Counted from the stretch's first letter, positions 33,852 through 43,541 are shown. The stretch is 64,000 nt of DNA from CAYNSB01 sp964399625 (GCA_964399625.1 CAYNSB010000014.1:1-64000); one strand, 5' to 3'. Made by a program: numbers and translations. Notes: generated by a model from the sequence alone, not told the origin.

Positions 33852-35456
33852 CTACACCATCTCGGGCACGTGCCGCTTGATCGCCGCGAGCACCGCCTCG
33901 CGGTCCCGACTCGATCGCACCGACGACAGGTCCGCGATCATTCCCGCGCACTTGGCGCCCACCGTTCCCGCGCCCGCCCACGCGTGGATCCCCGCGTAGG
34001 GCGTCGGAACGAGCTGCTCAGCCCCGTAGCTCAGCTCCTCGTGCAGCTTCTCGCCGGGGCGGATGCCCGTGATCTGCACGTCGATCTCCGGGCGTCCCGA
34101 GCCCGCGCCCGGCGCCTCGACCACACGCCCCCCCTCGAGCACGCGCGGCTCGAAGCCATGTCCGCGCACGAACCGCTTGGCGAGGTCCAGGATCGACACC
34201 GGCTCGCCCATGTCCAGCACGTGCACCGCCGCGCCGCCCGCCTCGCGATCGATCGCCGCCGCCTGGATCACCAGCGCCGCGGCCTCGGGGATCGTCATGA
34301 AGAACCGCGTCATGCGCGGGTCCGTCACCGTGATGGGCCCGCCCTCGGCGAGCTGCGCCGACCAGATCGTCAGCACGCTGCACGCGCTGCCCAGCACGTT
34401 GCCGAAACGCACCATGCTGAACCGCGTGCTCTGATCGCCCGCCATCCGCGCCGACGTCTCGTCCAGCCACTGCACGTAGAGCTCCGCGAGGCGCTTGGTC
34501 GCCCCCATCACGCTCGTCGGGTTGACCGCCTTGTCGCTCGACACCATCACGAAGCGCTCGCACCCCACCGCCAGCGCCGCGTCGGCGATCGACTTGGTCC
34601 CGAAGAGGTTGTTGTTCACCGCGTGCGCGGGGTGGTCCTCCATCAGCGGCACGTGCTTGTGCGCCGCCGCGTGGAACACCACCTGCGGGCGCAGGTCCAC
34701 GAGCAGACGCAGGGTGCTCTCGGCATCCACGACGTCGTGCATGATCGCCCGTCGCGCCACGCCCGGGAACCGGCGCGCCAGCTGGCGATCGATCTCGAAG
34801 AGCGGGTTCTCTGCGCGCTCCAGCAGTTGCACCTGCGACGGCGAGAATCCCGCCACGATCCGCGCGATCTCCGACCCGATCGAGCCGCCCGCCCCCGTGA
34901 TCAGCACGCGCTTGCCCGTGAGTATCCGTCCCACGCTCGCCGCGTCGATCCCGTGGGCCTCGCGACCGATCAGCTCCGAGAGGTCCAGCTTCGCCGCCCC
35001 GCCCACGCCCACGCCCGCGGGCGTGCCCAGCCCGATGGAAAACGGCGGGATCTGCGTCAGCAGGTCCTGCATCGGCGGAACGAACCGCTCCTCGAGCCCC
35101 GCGCGACGCAGCGCCGAACGAACCTCGTTGATCGTGTCCGCCATCGCCATGGGCAGAGAGACCACCGCCAGCGTCAACCGCTGGCGCTCGACGGCCGACG
35201 CAAGGTCCTCGATCGATCCCAGCACCGGCATGCCCGCCGTCGCGCCGGGCGTCTCCTCGCCACGCGGCTCGCGGCGCCGATCGACCAGGATGCATCCCAG
35301 CGGCGCGGGCCCGCCCCCGCTCATGTTGATCAGGTCGCGCGCCTGCGCCACCGTCTCGGGCGTGCCGATGAGGACGACGCGGTGTCGCGCCAGAGGGCCC
35401 GTGGCCCCGTTCGAGACTCCATAGGGCACCGCCAGACGAAGCGCAGCTCTTGACAT
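33852..35456 (-). CDS. CapD/WbpM/PglF-type nucleoside-diphosphate-sugar 4,6-dehydratase (no membrane domain)
   Basis: 534 residues. Full-length relatives have four N-terminal TM helices; here the protein starts directly with a Rossmann segment (HRVVLIGTPETVAQARDLIN, about 24-43) followed by the catalytic short-chain dehydrogenase domain: KRVLITGAGGSIGSE at about 184, HAAAHKHVPLMEDHP, SSDKAVNPTSVMGATKR at about 303-318 (Met replacing the usual catalytic Tyr, as is normal for this branch), and GEKLHEELSY. It would make a 4-keto-6-deoxy sugar nucleotide for surface glycans. ATG at 35456 is favoured; the 35 extra upstream codons look non-coding. Confidence 0.85.
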   Translation of the reverse strand: MSRAALRLAVPYGVSNGATGPLARHRVVLIGTPETVAQARDLINMSGGGPAPLGCILVDRRREPRGEETPGATAGMPVLGSIEDLASAVERQRLTLAVVSLPMAMADTINEVRSALRRAGLEERFVPPMQDLLTQIPPFSIGLGTPAGVGVGGAAKLDLSELIGREAHGIDAASVGRILTGKRVLITGAGGSIGSEIARIVAGFSPSQVQLLERAENPLFEIDRQLARRFPGVARRAIMHDVVDAESTLRLLVDLRPQVVFHAAAHKHVPLMEDHPAHAVNNNLFGTKSIADAALAVGCERFVMVSSDKAVNPTSVMGATKRLAELYVQWLDETSARMAGDQSTRFSMVRFGNVLGSACSVLTIWSAQLAEGGPITVTDPRMTRFFMTIPEAAALVIQAAAIDREAGGAAVHVLDMGEPVSILDLAKRFVRGHGFEPRVLEGGRVVEAPGAGSGRPEIDVQITGIRPGEKLHEELSYGAEQLVPTPYAGIHAWAGAGTVGAKCAGMIADLSSVRSSRDREAVLAAIKRHVPEMV

Positions 35457-35563
35457 GGGCTCGATATCGGCCCCGCGCAGGGGGCAGGGTGAGACTCGAC
35501 CCATCCTCATGGACACCCAACAAACTGCGTGCGGACGACCCGCCACGCCGATACGCTCCACGC

Positions 35564-36199
35564 ATGATCACGAGGATCATCGGGACACTCGAGAGCGTTG
35601 AGGGGCTGGAGGCGACCGTGTCGCCCCAGGGCTCGGCGATCGCCTACGCCGTCCTCCTTCCCGCCTATCTCGCGCAAACGCTGCGCGAGCGCGTCGGTCA
35701 GACCGTGACGCTCCACACCCTGCACTACCTGGAGGGGCAACTGGGGGGGAGCTCCCTGCTGCCACGCCTGATCGGGTTCGCCTCGGCACGCGAGCGACGC
35801 TTCTTCGAGCTCCTCACCAGCGTGGACGGGCTGGGAAACCGCAAGGCCCTCAAGGCCCTCGCCCACGAGCCCGCCGCGATCGCCCGTGCCGTCGCGGGCG
35901 CCGATGCCGCCTGGCTCACGCAACTGCCCGAGATCGGCAAGAAGACCGCGGAGAAGGTCATCCTGGAACTCAAGGGCAAGGTCCAAGCGTTCCTGAGCCC
36001 CGAGGAGGTCGCGGGGCTGGATGCCGCGGCCAGCCACACGCCCGCGCTCGCCGACCCCATCGAACAGGACGCGATCGCGGCGCTCGTCGCCCTGGGCGAC
36101 ACCCGCACCGACGCCGAGCGCAAGGTGCGCACCGCGCTGGCGCGCCATCGCGGGCTGCGGACCCCCGATGAGGTGCTCGCCGCCGTGTTCTCCGGTTGA
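35564..36199 (+). CDS. ruvA: Holliday junction branch migration protein RuvA
   Basis: 211 residues. MITRIIGTLESVEGLEATVS matches the N-terminal OB domain. LTSVDGLGNRKALKAL and LTQLPEIGKKTAEKVILELK are the two helix-hairpin-helix motifs, and the acidic C-terminal domain has DAIAALVALGDTRTDAERKV. RuvA binds four-way junctions and recruits the RuvB motor; ruvB and ruvC are not in the window. ATG 35564 is preferred to a start 38 codons upstream on family similarity. Confidence 0.93.
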   Translation: MITRIIGTLESVEGLEATVSPQGSAIAYAVLLPAYLAQTLRERVGQTVTLHTLHYLEGQLGGSSLLPRLIGFASARERRFFELLTSVDGLGNRKALKALAHEPAAIARAVAGADAAWLTQLPEIGKKTAEKVILELKGKVQAFLSPEEVAGLDAAASHTPALADPIEQDAIAALVALGDTRTDAERKVRTALARHRGLRTPDEVLAAVFSG

Positions 36200-36272
36200 G
36201 TTCGCGCCCTCGCGCTCAACTCGCGTGCGATCGGGTTCGATAAGCCTCCCAGCCACGCACGGAGGCGCACCT

Positions 36273-36665
36273 GTGAAACTCGACCTGGGCAGCATCCCGC
36301 CATCCACGCGCCACCGCGCCCTCCGCCCCGAAGCGCTCGAGCGCCGCGCCTTTGTGCGCGAGCGCGAGTTCGGTTCGGCGATGGCCGCCTTCTACGACGA
36401 GCAGGGCGCGATCTGCCTCACCCGCGTGGACCTGAGCGACTCCAGCGCCACCGGGCTGGGCGTGCGCAGCCCCATGCCCATCGAGCCCGGCGCCCGCGTC
36501 TGCCTCTACTCGAACGACGTCGCTCGTGCGCACGGGCCGCATCTCTCCGCGACGGTGGTTCGTTGCGAGCGCGACGTGCGCCCCGGCGAGGGAAGCGACG
36601 AGGACGAATCGGAATTCTGCCTGGGCCTGCGCCGGGACCGCCCCTGGCTCCCGCGCGCGGCGTGA
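36273..36665 (+). CDS. PilZ-like domain protein
   Basis: 130 residues from a GTG start with GGAGG 7 bp upstream. RALRPEALERRAFVRERE supplies an Arg-rich N-terminal segment, and ICLTRVDLSDSSATGLGVRS the beta-strand motif of PilZ domains (DxSxxG...). PilZ domains bind cyclic di-GMP, usually through RxxxR and (D/N)xSxxG; here an RRAFVRER stretch and DLSDSSATG are present in the right order. It follows ruvA by 73 bp and may be co-transcribed. Its partner is unknown. Confidence 0.6.
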   Translation: MKLDLGSIPPSTRHRALRPEALERRAFVREREFGSAMAAFYDEQGAICLTRVDLSDSSATGLGVRSPMPIEPGARVCLYSNDVARAHGPHLSATVVRCERDVRPGEGSDEDESEFCLGLRRDRPWLPRAA

Positions 36666-37829
36666 TCAGTTGCCCGGGGCCTGCTCGATGATCACCGGAA
36701 CCGCCGACCACCCCGGCGGCGCCACGATGCGGCGCGGCGCGCCCGTGTGCATCGCGAACTGCTCCGTCTCGATCGCGCGATCCTGACGCTCGAACGTCAC
36801 CTGCGCGCGTGCCGACGCGAGGCGATCGCACAGGCTCGCCAGCGTGCCCGTGTCCAGACGCGTCCGCAGGATGAACACCCCCGACGGCGCGGCACCCATG
36901 TCCGCCAGCATCCCGCCCTGCTGGGGCGCGATGCCTTCCATGTTCCGCTTGACGGCTTCGGGGCTGAGCAACTGCTCGTCGCTCTGGTCCTCCGCGACCT
37001 GCCACGACGAGCCCTCCCGCAGCAGATCCTTCAGTAGCGTGGGATCGATGCTCGCGTCGGTCCCACGAACACGAACGACCAGGTTGCCTTGCTGCGCCAG
37101 CTCGATCGCCACACTCGGCGTGATGATGCCCTGCTCGCGCGCGTAACGCTCGCTCTCGACAAGCCCCGGGAGCGTCCAGGGAGCGTTGGGGTCGCCGGCG
37201 GACATTGCTAGCGCCGTCACATCACCCTTGTCCTCGTCGTGCGGGATCGGGACCGCGGGCTGATCGCGATTTGGCGATGAATCGCGATGAGGGAGAAGAG
37301 CGATCTTTGGGTCCGGAAAGCCGCCATCCTTGTCGCGAGCGATCCCGCCCGGGGAGCTTGGGTCGGCGGGCCTGCCGGTGTTCCTGCCCGACATCGAGTT
37401 CGCCGCGAAGTACACGCCGGCGCCCGTGAACAGCAGCACCGCCGCCGCCGCCATGATCCGGCGTCCGGTCGATTCGAGGAACAGCGTCCGCACCAGCGAC
37501 GGGCGCTGGGCCCGGACCAGACGAAGCTTCCGTGTGACCACCGGCGCATCGGTGAGCAGCATGCGGCGCTCGAGCAGCGGCACGACCTGCGATCCCACGC
37601 GCTGGAGAAGGTCCGCGGGAGCGCCCTGCTCCTCCATCGAGCACAGCGCCTCGCGATCGACCCGCATCGCCTCCAGACGTTTGGCCAGCGTCGGGTTCGC
37701 ACGCAGGTGTTCCGCGACGAGCAGCTCGTCGCGCGCCGGCAGAGGCTCGCCCTCGATCCAGGCGAGCAGCATCGCCTCGTCGGGCACGCCGACGGGCTCA
37801 CGATCGGGATTGGACACGCCACCGCTCAT
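36666..37829 (-). CDS. Membrane-anchored anti-sigma-factor-like protein
   Basis: 387 residues. The cytoplasmic N-terminus (about 1-123) contains EAMLLAWIEGEPLPARDELL and AEHLRANPTLAKRLEAMRVD, similar to zinc-finger-less anti-sigma domains in planctomycetes. A single TM helix (about 124-143, MAAAAVLLFTGAGVYFAA) is followed by a 240-residue exported domain ending VIIEQAPGN. It lies 31 bp after the ECF sigma gene, the usual order for a sigma/anti-sigma pair. The role is inferred mainly from position. Confidence 0.6.
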   Translation of the reverse strand: MSGGVSNPDREPVGVPDEAMLLAWIEGEPLPARDELLVAEHLRANPTLAKRLEAMRVDREALCSMEEQGAPADLLQRVGSQVVPLLERRMLLTDAPVVTRKLRLVRAQRPSLVRTLFLESTGRRIMAAAAVLLFTGAGVYFAANSMSGRNTGRPADPSSPGGIARDKDGGFPDPKIALLPHRDSSPNRDQPAVPIPHDEDKGDVTALAMSAGDPNAPWTLPGLVESERYAREQGIITPSVAIELAQQGNLVVRVRGTDASIDPTLLKDLLREGSSWQVAEDQSDEQLLSPEAVKRNMEGIAPQQGGMLADMGAAPSGVFILRTRLDTGTLASLCDRLASARAQVTFERQDRAIETEQFAMHTGAPRRIVAPPGWSAVPVIIEQAPGN

Positions 37830-37860
37830 CGCAACACATACCCCATTTGTGCGCCCACGC

Positions 37861-38637
37861 TCACACCTCGGGCCCCTCGCCCGTTCGATCCTGCGCCTCC
37901 AGCAGCTCCCGCAGCGCCGCGCGTGCCCGGAACAATCGGCTCTTCACCGTTCCCACCGGCACATCCAGGATCTCCGCGATCTGGTCGTAATCCAGACCAC
38001 GGCAGTCACGCAGCACGAGCAGCGAACGCTGCTCCGCGGGCAACACCGCAAGAGCCTCGGCCACGCGCCGACGCCCCTCGTTCCGTGAGACGCTCGCCTC
38101 GGGCCCAAGTTCCCCACCTTCCGCGCCCGTCGTGCCGAGGCGAACGTCCCCGAACTCCCCTCTCCCGGAGTCCCGCCGTCCCTGCGTGCCCTCGGCCATC
38201 CCCTCCAGGCTGGCGTGGCGGCGGAGCTTCTCGGAACGCAGCTTCGACAGGCACACGTTCATCGTGACCCGGATCATCCACGTGGAGAGCTTCGCCCGTC
38301 CGTCGTAGGTTCCGAGCCCCTCGATGATCTTGACCATCGCGTCCTGCGTCAGGTCCGCCGCAAGCTCGCGGTCGTTGACCATCCGCATGCAGACCCCGAA
38401 CAGGCGATCCTGATAGCGCGCAAGCAGTTCGGCCCAGGCGGCCCGCGATTCGCCCGCGCCCGGGTCATTTCCAGCGCTCTGGATGATCTTCACCAGCGCC
38501 AACTCGCGGGCATCGCTCTCGGGCGAGGCATGTGCGCCATCGCCGCCATTGAGCGATGAGGCGGCGTGTCCGGTGGGTTCGGCGACCCGAGGGAGCGGAG
38601 ATGTCGAGGGCGCTGCCTGCTTGGGCACAGTCCCCAA
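37861..38637 (-). CDS. ECF-type RNA polymerase sigma factor
   Basis: 258 residues. Region 2 reads LLARYQDRLFGVCMRMVNDR, DLTQDAMVKIIEGLGTYDGR and STWMIRVTMNVCLSKLRSEK. Region 4 reads LAVLPAEQRSLLVLRDCRGL, DYDQIAEILDVPVGTVKSRL. A Gly/Arg-rich insert of about 45 residues separates the two, and about 50 non-conserved residues precede region 2. The start is a TTG at 38637 (a GTG three codons later is possible). The next gene encodes the likely anti-sigma factor. Confidence 0.85.
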   Translation of the reverse strand: MGTVPKQAAPSTSPLPRVAEPTGHAASSLNGGDGAHASPESDARELALVKIIQSAGNDPGAGESRAAWAELLARYQDRLFGVCMRMVNDRELAADLTQDAMVKIIEGLGTYDGRAKLSTWMIRVTMNVCLSKLRSEKLRRHASLEGMAEGTQGRRDSGRGEFGDVRLGTTGAEGGELGPEASVSRNEGRRRVAEALAVLPAEQRSLLVLRDCRGLDYDQIAEILDVPVGTVKSRLFRARAALRELLEAQDRTGEGPEV

Positions 38638-38670
38638 GTGTACGGGGCTAGGAAGGGGAGGGGGCGAGCC

Positions 38671-40251
38671 CTAGGGCGGCCCGTGGATGCCGCCCAGAAC
38701 TCCGGCGTTGAGCGTCGCATCGTCGATCCCGGGCTGCTCTTCCACGCCCGTGCGTGGGTCGAGCCAGAAGTACGGCTCCAGGTCGCTGCTCTCCTCCGCG
38801 ATCGGGTACAGGTACGTCAGCGCTCCGGGCAGGCGCGCGGCCCACGCCGCCTCGTTGTGCTGCTGTCCAAGCCCGAGGGCGTGCTCCAGCGCTCCCTCCA
38901 GCGCGTACCGCGTCGCAGGCGGGCGCGCCATGAGGTTGTCGCGCAGGTTGTACGTCAGCCAGTAGTTGTCGTTGGCGGCGCCCGAGTCCCCGCTGTCTAG
39001 GTAGAGGCGGATCGCGCGCGAGGTGGCGTCGTTGCGCACGCGATCGTAAAACGCGGTGGAGACGATGTTCGTGTTGAGCGTCGAGGACCACCCGACGTTC
39101 CACGCGCCCGAGAACGCGCCGATGCGCGTGAACGTGCCCGTGAAATCCCAGCCCTCGTAGAGAGCGATCATCCCGCCCATGGACGACCCCGCCGACCCCG
39201 TCGCGGACGCGTCGGGGATGGTGCGATACGTTGCGTCGATGACGGGCTTGAGCTCGTCGCGGACGAAGCGTGTGTACCGGTCCCCGCGCCCGCCGTTGTC
39301 CGGCGGTGAGTAGTCGTTGAGTCGGTTGCTCGTGTTGTCCACGCCCACGACGATGATCTCCCGCATCGTCGCGGTGTTCTGCAGCATGGTCAGCGTTGTC
39401 GCCGCGTTCCACGAGCCGAAGGGCCCCTGGTCCATGATGTTCTGTCCGTCGTGGAAGTACAGCACCGGGTAGCGCTTGCCCGTGTGCTGGTCGTACCCGC
39501 GCGGCAGGAACACGCGGTACGGGCGGTTCTCGCCGAGATTCGTTGAGAAGAGCGACGGCGGGCTCGCGACGTTGTACGCACGCCGGGGCGCCGACACGCT
39601 CGCCGCGGGGATGTACGCGTAGAGCAGCCCGTCCTGCAGGAGCGCGGCGCTCGCGGGCGTGGAATACGTGCCGCTCGCGGGGTCGCGACCGGAAGTGGGG
39701 GTGTTGGTGATGTAGAACTCGAGGGGCTGCGTCGGGTTCGCGGTGCGTGCCTGGGCGATGAAGCGCGACTCGCCGGGCCCGCGAGCCGATTCGATGGCGA
39801 TCATCGGCATCGCTCGGAAGGCGCCCGTGCCCTGCCGCCAGTTCAGCACCGGCGAGGTCCAGCTCGAGTGGTAGAGCACGACCTTGCCGGGCAGGGCCGT
39901 GGGATCGCTCGCGGTCGATCCTCCCAGCATTCCCGAGATCGGCGTGCCGTTGGCAAGGTTGCTCCCCTGCCCGGGCGCATCGTTTCGGAGGTAGTAGCGA
40001 TAGCTGTACGAGCGCCCGCGTGGGAGCGAGATCGTCGCCTTCCAGATCGGGTAGGTGGCGGGCTCGAGCTTCACGCTCTTGCGCAGGTCGTTCCCGCCCA
40101 GCTCGGGCAGGTCGCCAAGGACGAAAATGGATTGGCCGACGACGGTCGTCTGGCTGACCTGAAAGGTCACGTCCTGTCGCGGCTGGGCCCGGGCCGAGGC
40201 GGCGAGCAGCATCAGGGCGCCCATCGCGAGCGTTCGGGAGACGTTGATCAT
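38671..40251 (-). CDS. Secreted esterase D-like alpha/beta hydrolase with N-terminal starch-binding-type domain
   Basis: 526 residues. A signal peptide (MINVSRTLAMGALMLLAASA) is followed by a CBM20-like domain (VTFQVSQTTVVGQSIFVLGD, then ELGGND... KSVKL and YRYYLRND). An esterase domain comes next, with YPVLYFHDGQNIMDQGP and the nucleophile elbow GSAGSSMGGMIALYEGW (Ser near 357). It ends HNEAAWAARLPGALTYLYPI. Feruloyl- or acetyl-type ester hydrolysis on polysaccharides is plausible. ATG 40251 has GGAGGG 7 bp upstream; a GTG two codons earlier exists. No dockerin-like tail is present, unlike the two other secreted enzymes here. Confidence 0.78.
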   Translation of the reverse strand: MINVSRTLAMGALMLLAASARAQPRQDVTFQVSQTTVVGQSIFVLGDLPELGGNDLRKSVKLEPATYPIWKATISLPRGRSYSYRYYLRNDAPGQGSNLANGTPISGMLGGSTASDPTALPGKVVLYHSSWTSPVLNWRQGTGAFRAMPMIAIESARGPGESRFIAQARTANPTQPLEFYITNTPTSGRDPASGTYSTPASAALLQDGLLYAYIPAASVSAPRRAYNVASPPSLFSTNLGENRPYRVFLPRGYDQHTGKRYPVLYFHDGQNIMDQGPFGSWNAATTLTMLQNTATMREIIVVGVDNTSNRLNDYSPPDNGGRGDRYTRFVRDELKPVIDATYRTIPDASATGSAGSSMGGMIALYEGWDFTGTFTRIGAFSGAWNVGWSSTLNTNIVSTAFYDRVRNDATSRAIRLYLDSGDSGAANDNYWLTYNLRDNLMARPPATRYALEGALEHALGLGQQHNEAAWAARLPGALTYLYPIAEESSDLEPYFWLDPRTGVEEQPGIDDATLNAGVLGGIHGPP

Positions 40252-40397
40252 GCGCACACCCTCCGAACAAGTCTACGGGCGGGCCTCGCGGAGGGTTTCG
40301 AGGCGTGCCGCGGCCCCGATTGGGGGCGCAGGACCCGCGTCCGGACGACTTTGCAAATAGAGGGGCCCAGAGACGCGTGCGGAGGTATGCTCAGCGC

Positions 40398-41876
40398 ATG
40401 GCATCCGCACCCGCGACGGTCTCCACGGAGTCGTTCTACGACACGTTTGTCTCGCCGCTCACGCAGCGCAACGCCTCGCGTGAGATGACGGAGATCTGGT
40501 GTCCTCGCCACCGCTTCGGCACCTGGCGCAAGGTGTGGCTCGCGGTCGCCGAGGCCCAGCACGAGGTGGGGCTCCCCGTCACGCGCGAGCAGGTGGAGGC
40601 GATCCGCGCGCGCCAGGCGATCACGGACGAGGAGATCCGGCGTGCCATCGAGCACGAACGCAAGATCAAGCACGACGTGATGAGCCACGTGCACGCGCTG
40701 GGCGAGGCGGCGCCGATCGCCAAGGCGATCCTGCACCTGGGCATGACGAGCCAGGACGTCACCTGCAACGCCGATCTCATCATGATCAAGGAGGCGCTGC
40801 AGCTCACCGAGCTCAAGCTCGCGCGGGCCATCGACGCGATCGGCACGTTCGCCGAGAAGTGGCGCGACACGCCCGTGCTCGGGCTCACGCACTACCAGGC
40901 GGCCCAGCCCACGACGGTCGGGCGCCGCGCCGCCGGGTGGGGGTACGACCTCTCTCTCGTGCTCACGCGCGTCGAGAGCACCGTGGCGCACCTCAAGCTC
41001 CGCGGGCTCAAGGGCGCCACCGGCACGCAGGCCTCGTTCATGGCGCTTCTCGACAACAACATGAGCAAGGTCGAGCAGCTCGAGCAGGCGTTCGTCCGCA
41101 AGCTGGGCTGGCCCGGCAACCTCGTGCACGACCTCACCTGGCAGACGTACCCCCGCATCGTGGACGCGCTGGTCGTGTCGGACCTCGCGGCGATCGCCGC
41201 CGTCTGCCACAAGATCTGCACCGACATCCGCCTCAGCGCCGGCCGCAAGGAGCTCGACGAGCCCTTCGGCGACTCGCAGGTCGGCTCCTCCGCGATGCCC
41301 TACAAGCAGAACCCGATGCGCTGCGAGCGCGCGTGCGGGCTCGCCCGCTTTGTCATGGGCCTGGCCCACGATCCGCTCGAGACGGCCTCGGTCCAGTGGT
41401 TCGAGCGCACCCTCGACGACTCGTCCAACCGGCGCGTCGTCATCCCCGAGGCGTTCCTCGCCCTCGACGGCGTCTTGGACCTCGTCCACAGCATCTTCTC
41501 GGGGCTCGTGGTCCACACCAACCAGATCCGCGCATCGCTGATGACCGAGCTGCCCTTCCTCGCCCTCGAGAACATCCTCATGGCCGCGGTGCGAGCGGGC
41601 CGGGACCGTCAGGAGGTCCACGAGGCGCTCCGCCGGCACGCCTTGGCCGCGGCTCGGCGCGTGAAGGAGCAGGCCCTGCCCAACGACCTCGCCGAGCGCC
41701 TGCAGAGCGAGCCCGCGCTCCACGGCGTTCGGCTCGACCAACTCCTGGATCCCTTGCACTACGTGGGGCGGGCCCGCGAGCAGGTGGACAAGTTCATCTC
41801 CGACATCGTCACGTCGGTCCGGAAGGGGTATGGCACGAGGTACTCGATCCTCAGTTCCAGCGAGCCGCGCGTCTAG
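40398..41876 (+). CDS. purB: Adenylosuccinate lyase
   Basis: 492 residues. It splits SAICAR and adenylosuccinate in purine synthesis. Visible motifs are KIKHDVMSHVHALGEAAP, HLGMTSQDVTCNADL, LTHYQAAQPTTVGRRAA and the fumarase/aspartase superfamily signature GSSAMPYKQNPMRCE near residues 296-310. ATG at 40398 matches the family start. It is preceded by 140 bp of non-coding sequence from the divergent esterase gene. Confidence 0.95.
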   Translation: MASAPATVSTESFYDTFVSPLTQRNASREMTEIWCPRHRFGTWRKVWLAVAEAQHEVGLPVTREQVEAIRARQAITDEEIRRAIEHERKIKHDVMSHVHALGEAAPIAKAILHLGMTSQDVTCNADLIMIKEALQLTELKLARAIDAIGTFAEKWRDTPVLGLTHYQAAQPTTVGRRAAGWGYDLSLVLTRVESTVAHLKLRGLKGATGTQASFMALLDNNMSKVEQLEQAFVRKLGWPGNLVHDLTWQTYPRIVDALVVSDLAAIAAVCHKICTDIRLSAGRKELDEPFGDSQVGSSAMPYKQNPMRCERACGLARFVMGLAHDPLETASVQWFERTLDDSSNRRVVIPEAFLALDGVLDLVHSIFSGLVVHTNQIRASLMTELPFLALENILMAAVRAGRDRQEVHEALRRHALAAARRVKEQALPNDLAERLQSEPALHGVRLDQLLDPLHYVGRAREQVDKFISDIVTSVRKGYGTRYSILSSSEPRV

Positions 41877-42162
41877 CGATCGTCCGGTCTTTGTGAGGCA
41901 TCGGGATCGTTCCGCGCCTTCGAGAATGCTTCCTTGACGCCCGGCCCGCGCCACGCGACACTCTCGCCCCCGATGCCGAGCATCCCTCGGCACGGCGCGG
42001 ACGTATGGACACGACCCGCGAGAGCGTGAGGACCGCGCCCCAGGGCGCCGGGTTCCCTAGGCTCCTGACCCGGGATCGAATTGTGGATGGGGTGACGACG
42101 AAGGACCGCCGCCCCCGCCGTGTGTGCGTCCGTGCCCCGAGCACGGCGGATGGGAGCGATCT

Positions 42163-43527
42163 ATGGCCTCTCGAACGAGTGCGAGCGTTGGCGTGGGCAT
42201 CACGGTGACCGTCCTGGGCGTGCTATGCCTTGGGCTCTTCATCGCGACGATCGTGTTCCTGAGCAAGTTCCAGAACGCCGATCGCCAGCTCAAGCAGGCG
42301 TTGAGCGAGCAGTCCGACATCATCGCCGCCGATGAGCGCAACAGCGATAGCGTGCAGACGCTCAAGGCCGCCGCCAAGCAGGACAAGAAGAGCCTGGTGA
42401 AGTACCTGTCCGAGTCGCTCAAGACGGCTAGCGCCCGCGTGACGGGCACCCCGGGCGACACCCCCGAGAACATGTTCAAGAAGATCGAGGCGATCGCCCC
42501 CAGCGGGAGCCTGTCGGACCTCATCAACAGCCAGAAGGGCGAGATCGACACGCTCAACGCTCGCCTGAAGAAGGCCGACGACGATCGCCAGGCCGCGCTC
42601 GCCAACCTGCAGGCCGAGGGCGATCGCGTCAAGTCCCTGGTCGAGAGCCAGAAGAAGACGATCGAGGGCCTCAACGCCGACATCGGTCGCTACCGCGCCG
42701 AGGTCGAGACGAACCGCACCGACGTCAACGGCGCCAAGGGCAAGTACGAAGCGGCCCTCGAGGCCAAGACCGCCGAGTTCGCGCAGCGCGAGGCGGGCCT
42801 CAACGATCGGATCAAGAAGCTCGAGAGCGAGAACCTCCAGTTGATCGATCGCCAGCGGGCCCTCCAGGCCGAGAAGAGCAAGGACATCCTCAAGCCGCAG
42901 TCCGAGGCGGCGCTGGTGGACGGCTCTGTGCTCTCGCTCGATGGCGCGGGCAACACCGTTACGATCGATCGCGGGCGGCGCGACAAGGTCTTCCTGGGCA
43001 TGTCCTTCGCCGTGTACGCCGACGCGACGCAGATCAAGCCCGACGCCAAGACAGGCGACTACCCCCGCGGCAAGGCCACGATCGAGATCATCTCCGTGGA
43101 CGACACCTCGTCCACGTGCCGCGTGACCAGCGAGGTCAAGGGCAACCCGATCGTCAAGGGCGACGTGATCGCCAACGCCCTGTACGACCCGAAGAAGGTC
43201 TACACGTTCCTCGTCTATGGCAACTTCGATACCAACGGCGACGGACGCGCCACCGCCAGCGAGATCGACGGCATCAAGGCCCTCATCAACGAGTGGGGGG
43301 GCAGGACGGTCGATGAGCTCGGCGGCGATGTGGACTTCATCGTCCTCGGGCAGCGCCCGCAGGTCCCACCCAAGCCCAGCGCCGGCGCGCCCATCGCGGT
43401 CGTGCGGGAGTTCATCCGCCTCGACCAGGCGGCGCAGAAGCACGACCAGCTCTTCCAGCAGGCCGCCGCGACGTCGATCCCCGTGCTGAACGAGAACCGT
43501 CTCTACACGCTGATCGGCAAGCGCTAA
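42163..43527 (+). CDS. Membrane-anchored coiled-coil protein of unknown function
   Basis: 454 residues. An N-terminal TM helix (GVGITVTVLGVLCLGLFIAT, about 8-28) is followed by about 220 residues of coiled coil (QNADRQLKQALSEQSDIIAA onward). A C-terminal beta-rich domain begins AALVDGSVLSLDGAGNTVTI, then a segment FDTNGDGRATASEID (about 354-369) that resembles an EF-hand loop, and INEWGGRTVDELGGDVDFIV, similar to a BRCT-type strand-helix pattern. GGGAG precedes the ATG. The stop is 14 bp before the LpxL-like gene, so they may be one transcript. The family seems restricted to planctomycetes; function unknown. Confidence 0.7.
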   Translation: MASRTSASVGVGITVTVLGVLCLGLFIATIVFLSKFQNADRQLKQALSEQSDIIAADERNSDSVQTLKAAAKQDKKSLVKYLSESLKTASARVTGTPGDTPENMFKKIEAIAPSGSLSDLINSQKGEIDTLNARLKKADDDRQAALANLQAEGDRVKSLVESQKKTIEGLNADIGRYRAEVETNRTDVNGAKGKYEAALEAKTAEFAQREAGLNDRIKKLESENLQLIDRQRALQAEKSKDILKPQSEAALVDGSVLSLDGAGNTVTIDRGRRDKVFLGMSFAVYADATQIKPDAKTGDYPRGKATIEIISVDDTSSTCRVTSEVKGNPIVKGDVIANALYDPKKVYTFLVYGNFDTNGDGRATASEIDGIKALINEWGGRTVDELGGDVDFIVLGQRPQVPPKPSAGAPIAVVREFIRLDQAAQKHDQLFQQAAATSIPVLNENRLYTLIGKR

Positions 43528-43541
43528 GCGCGCCGCCACGG

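Noticed and set aside
34018..35580. A 520-codon minus-strand frame overlapping capD
   Set aside because: It is in a different phase of the same strand as the motif-rich dehydratase and has no recognisable domain.
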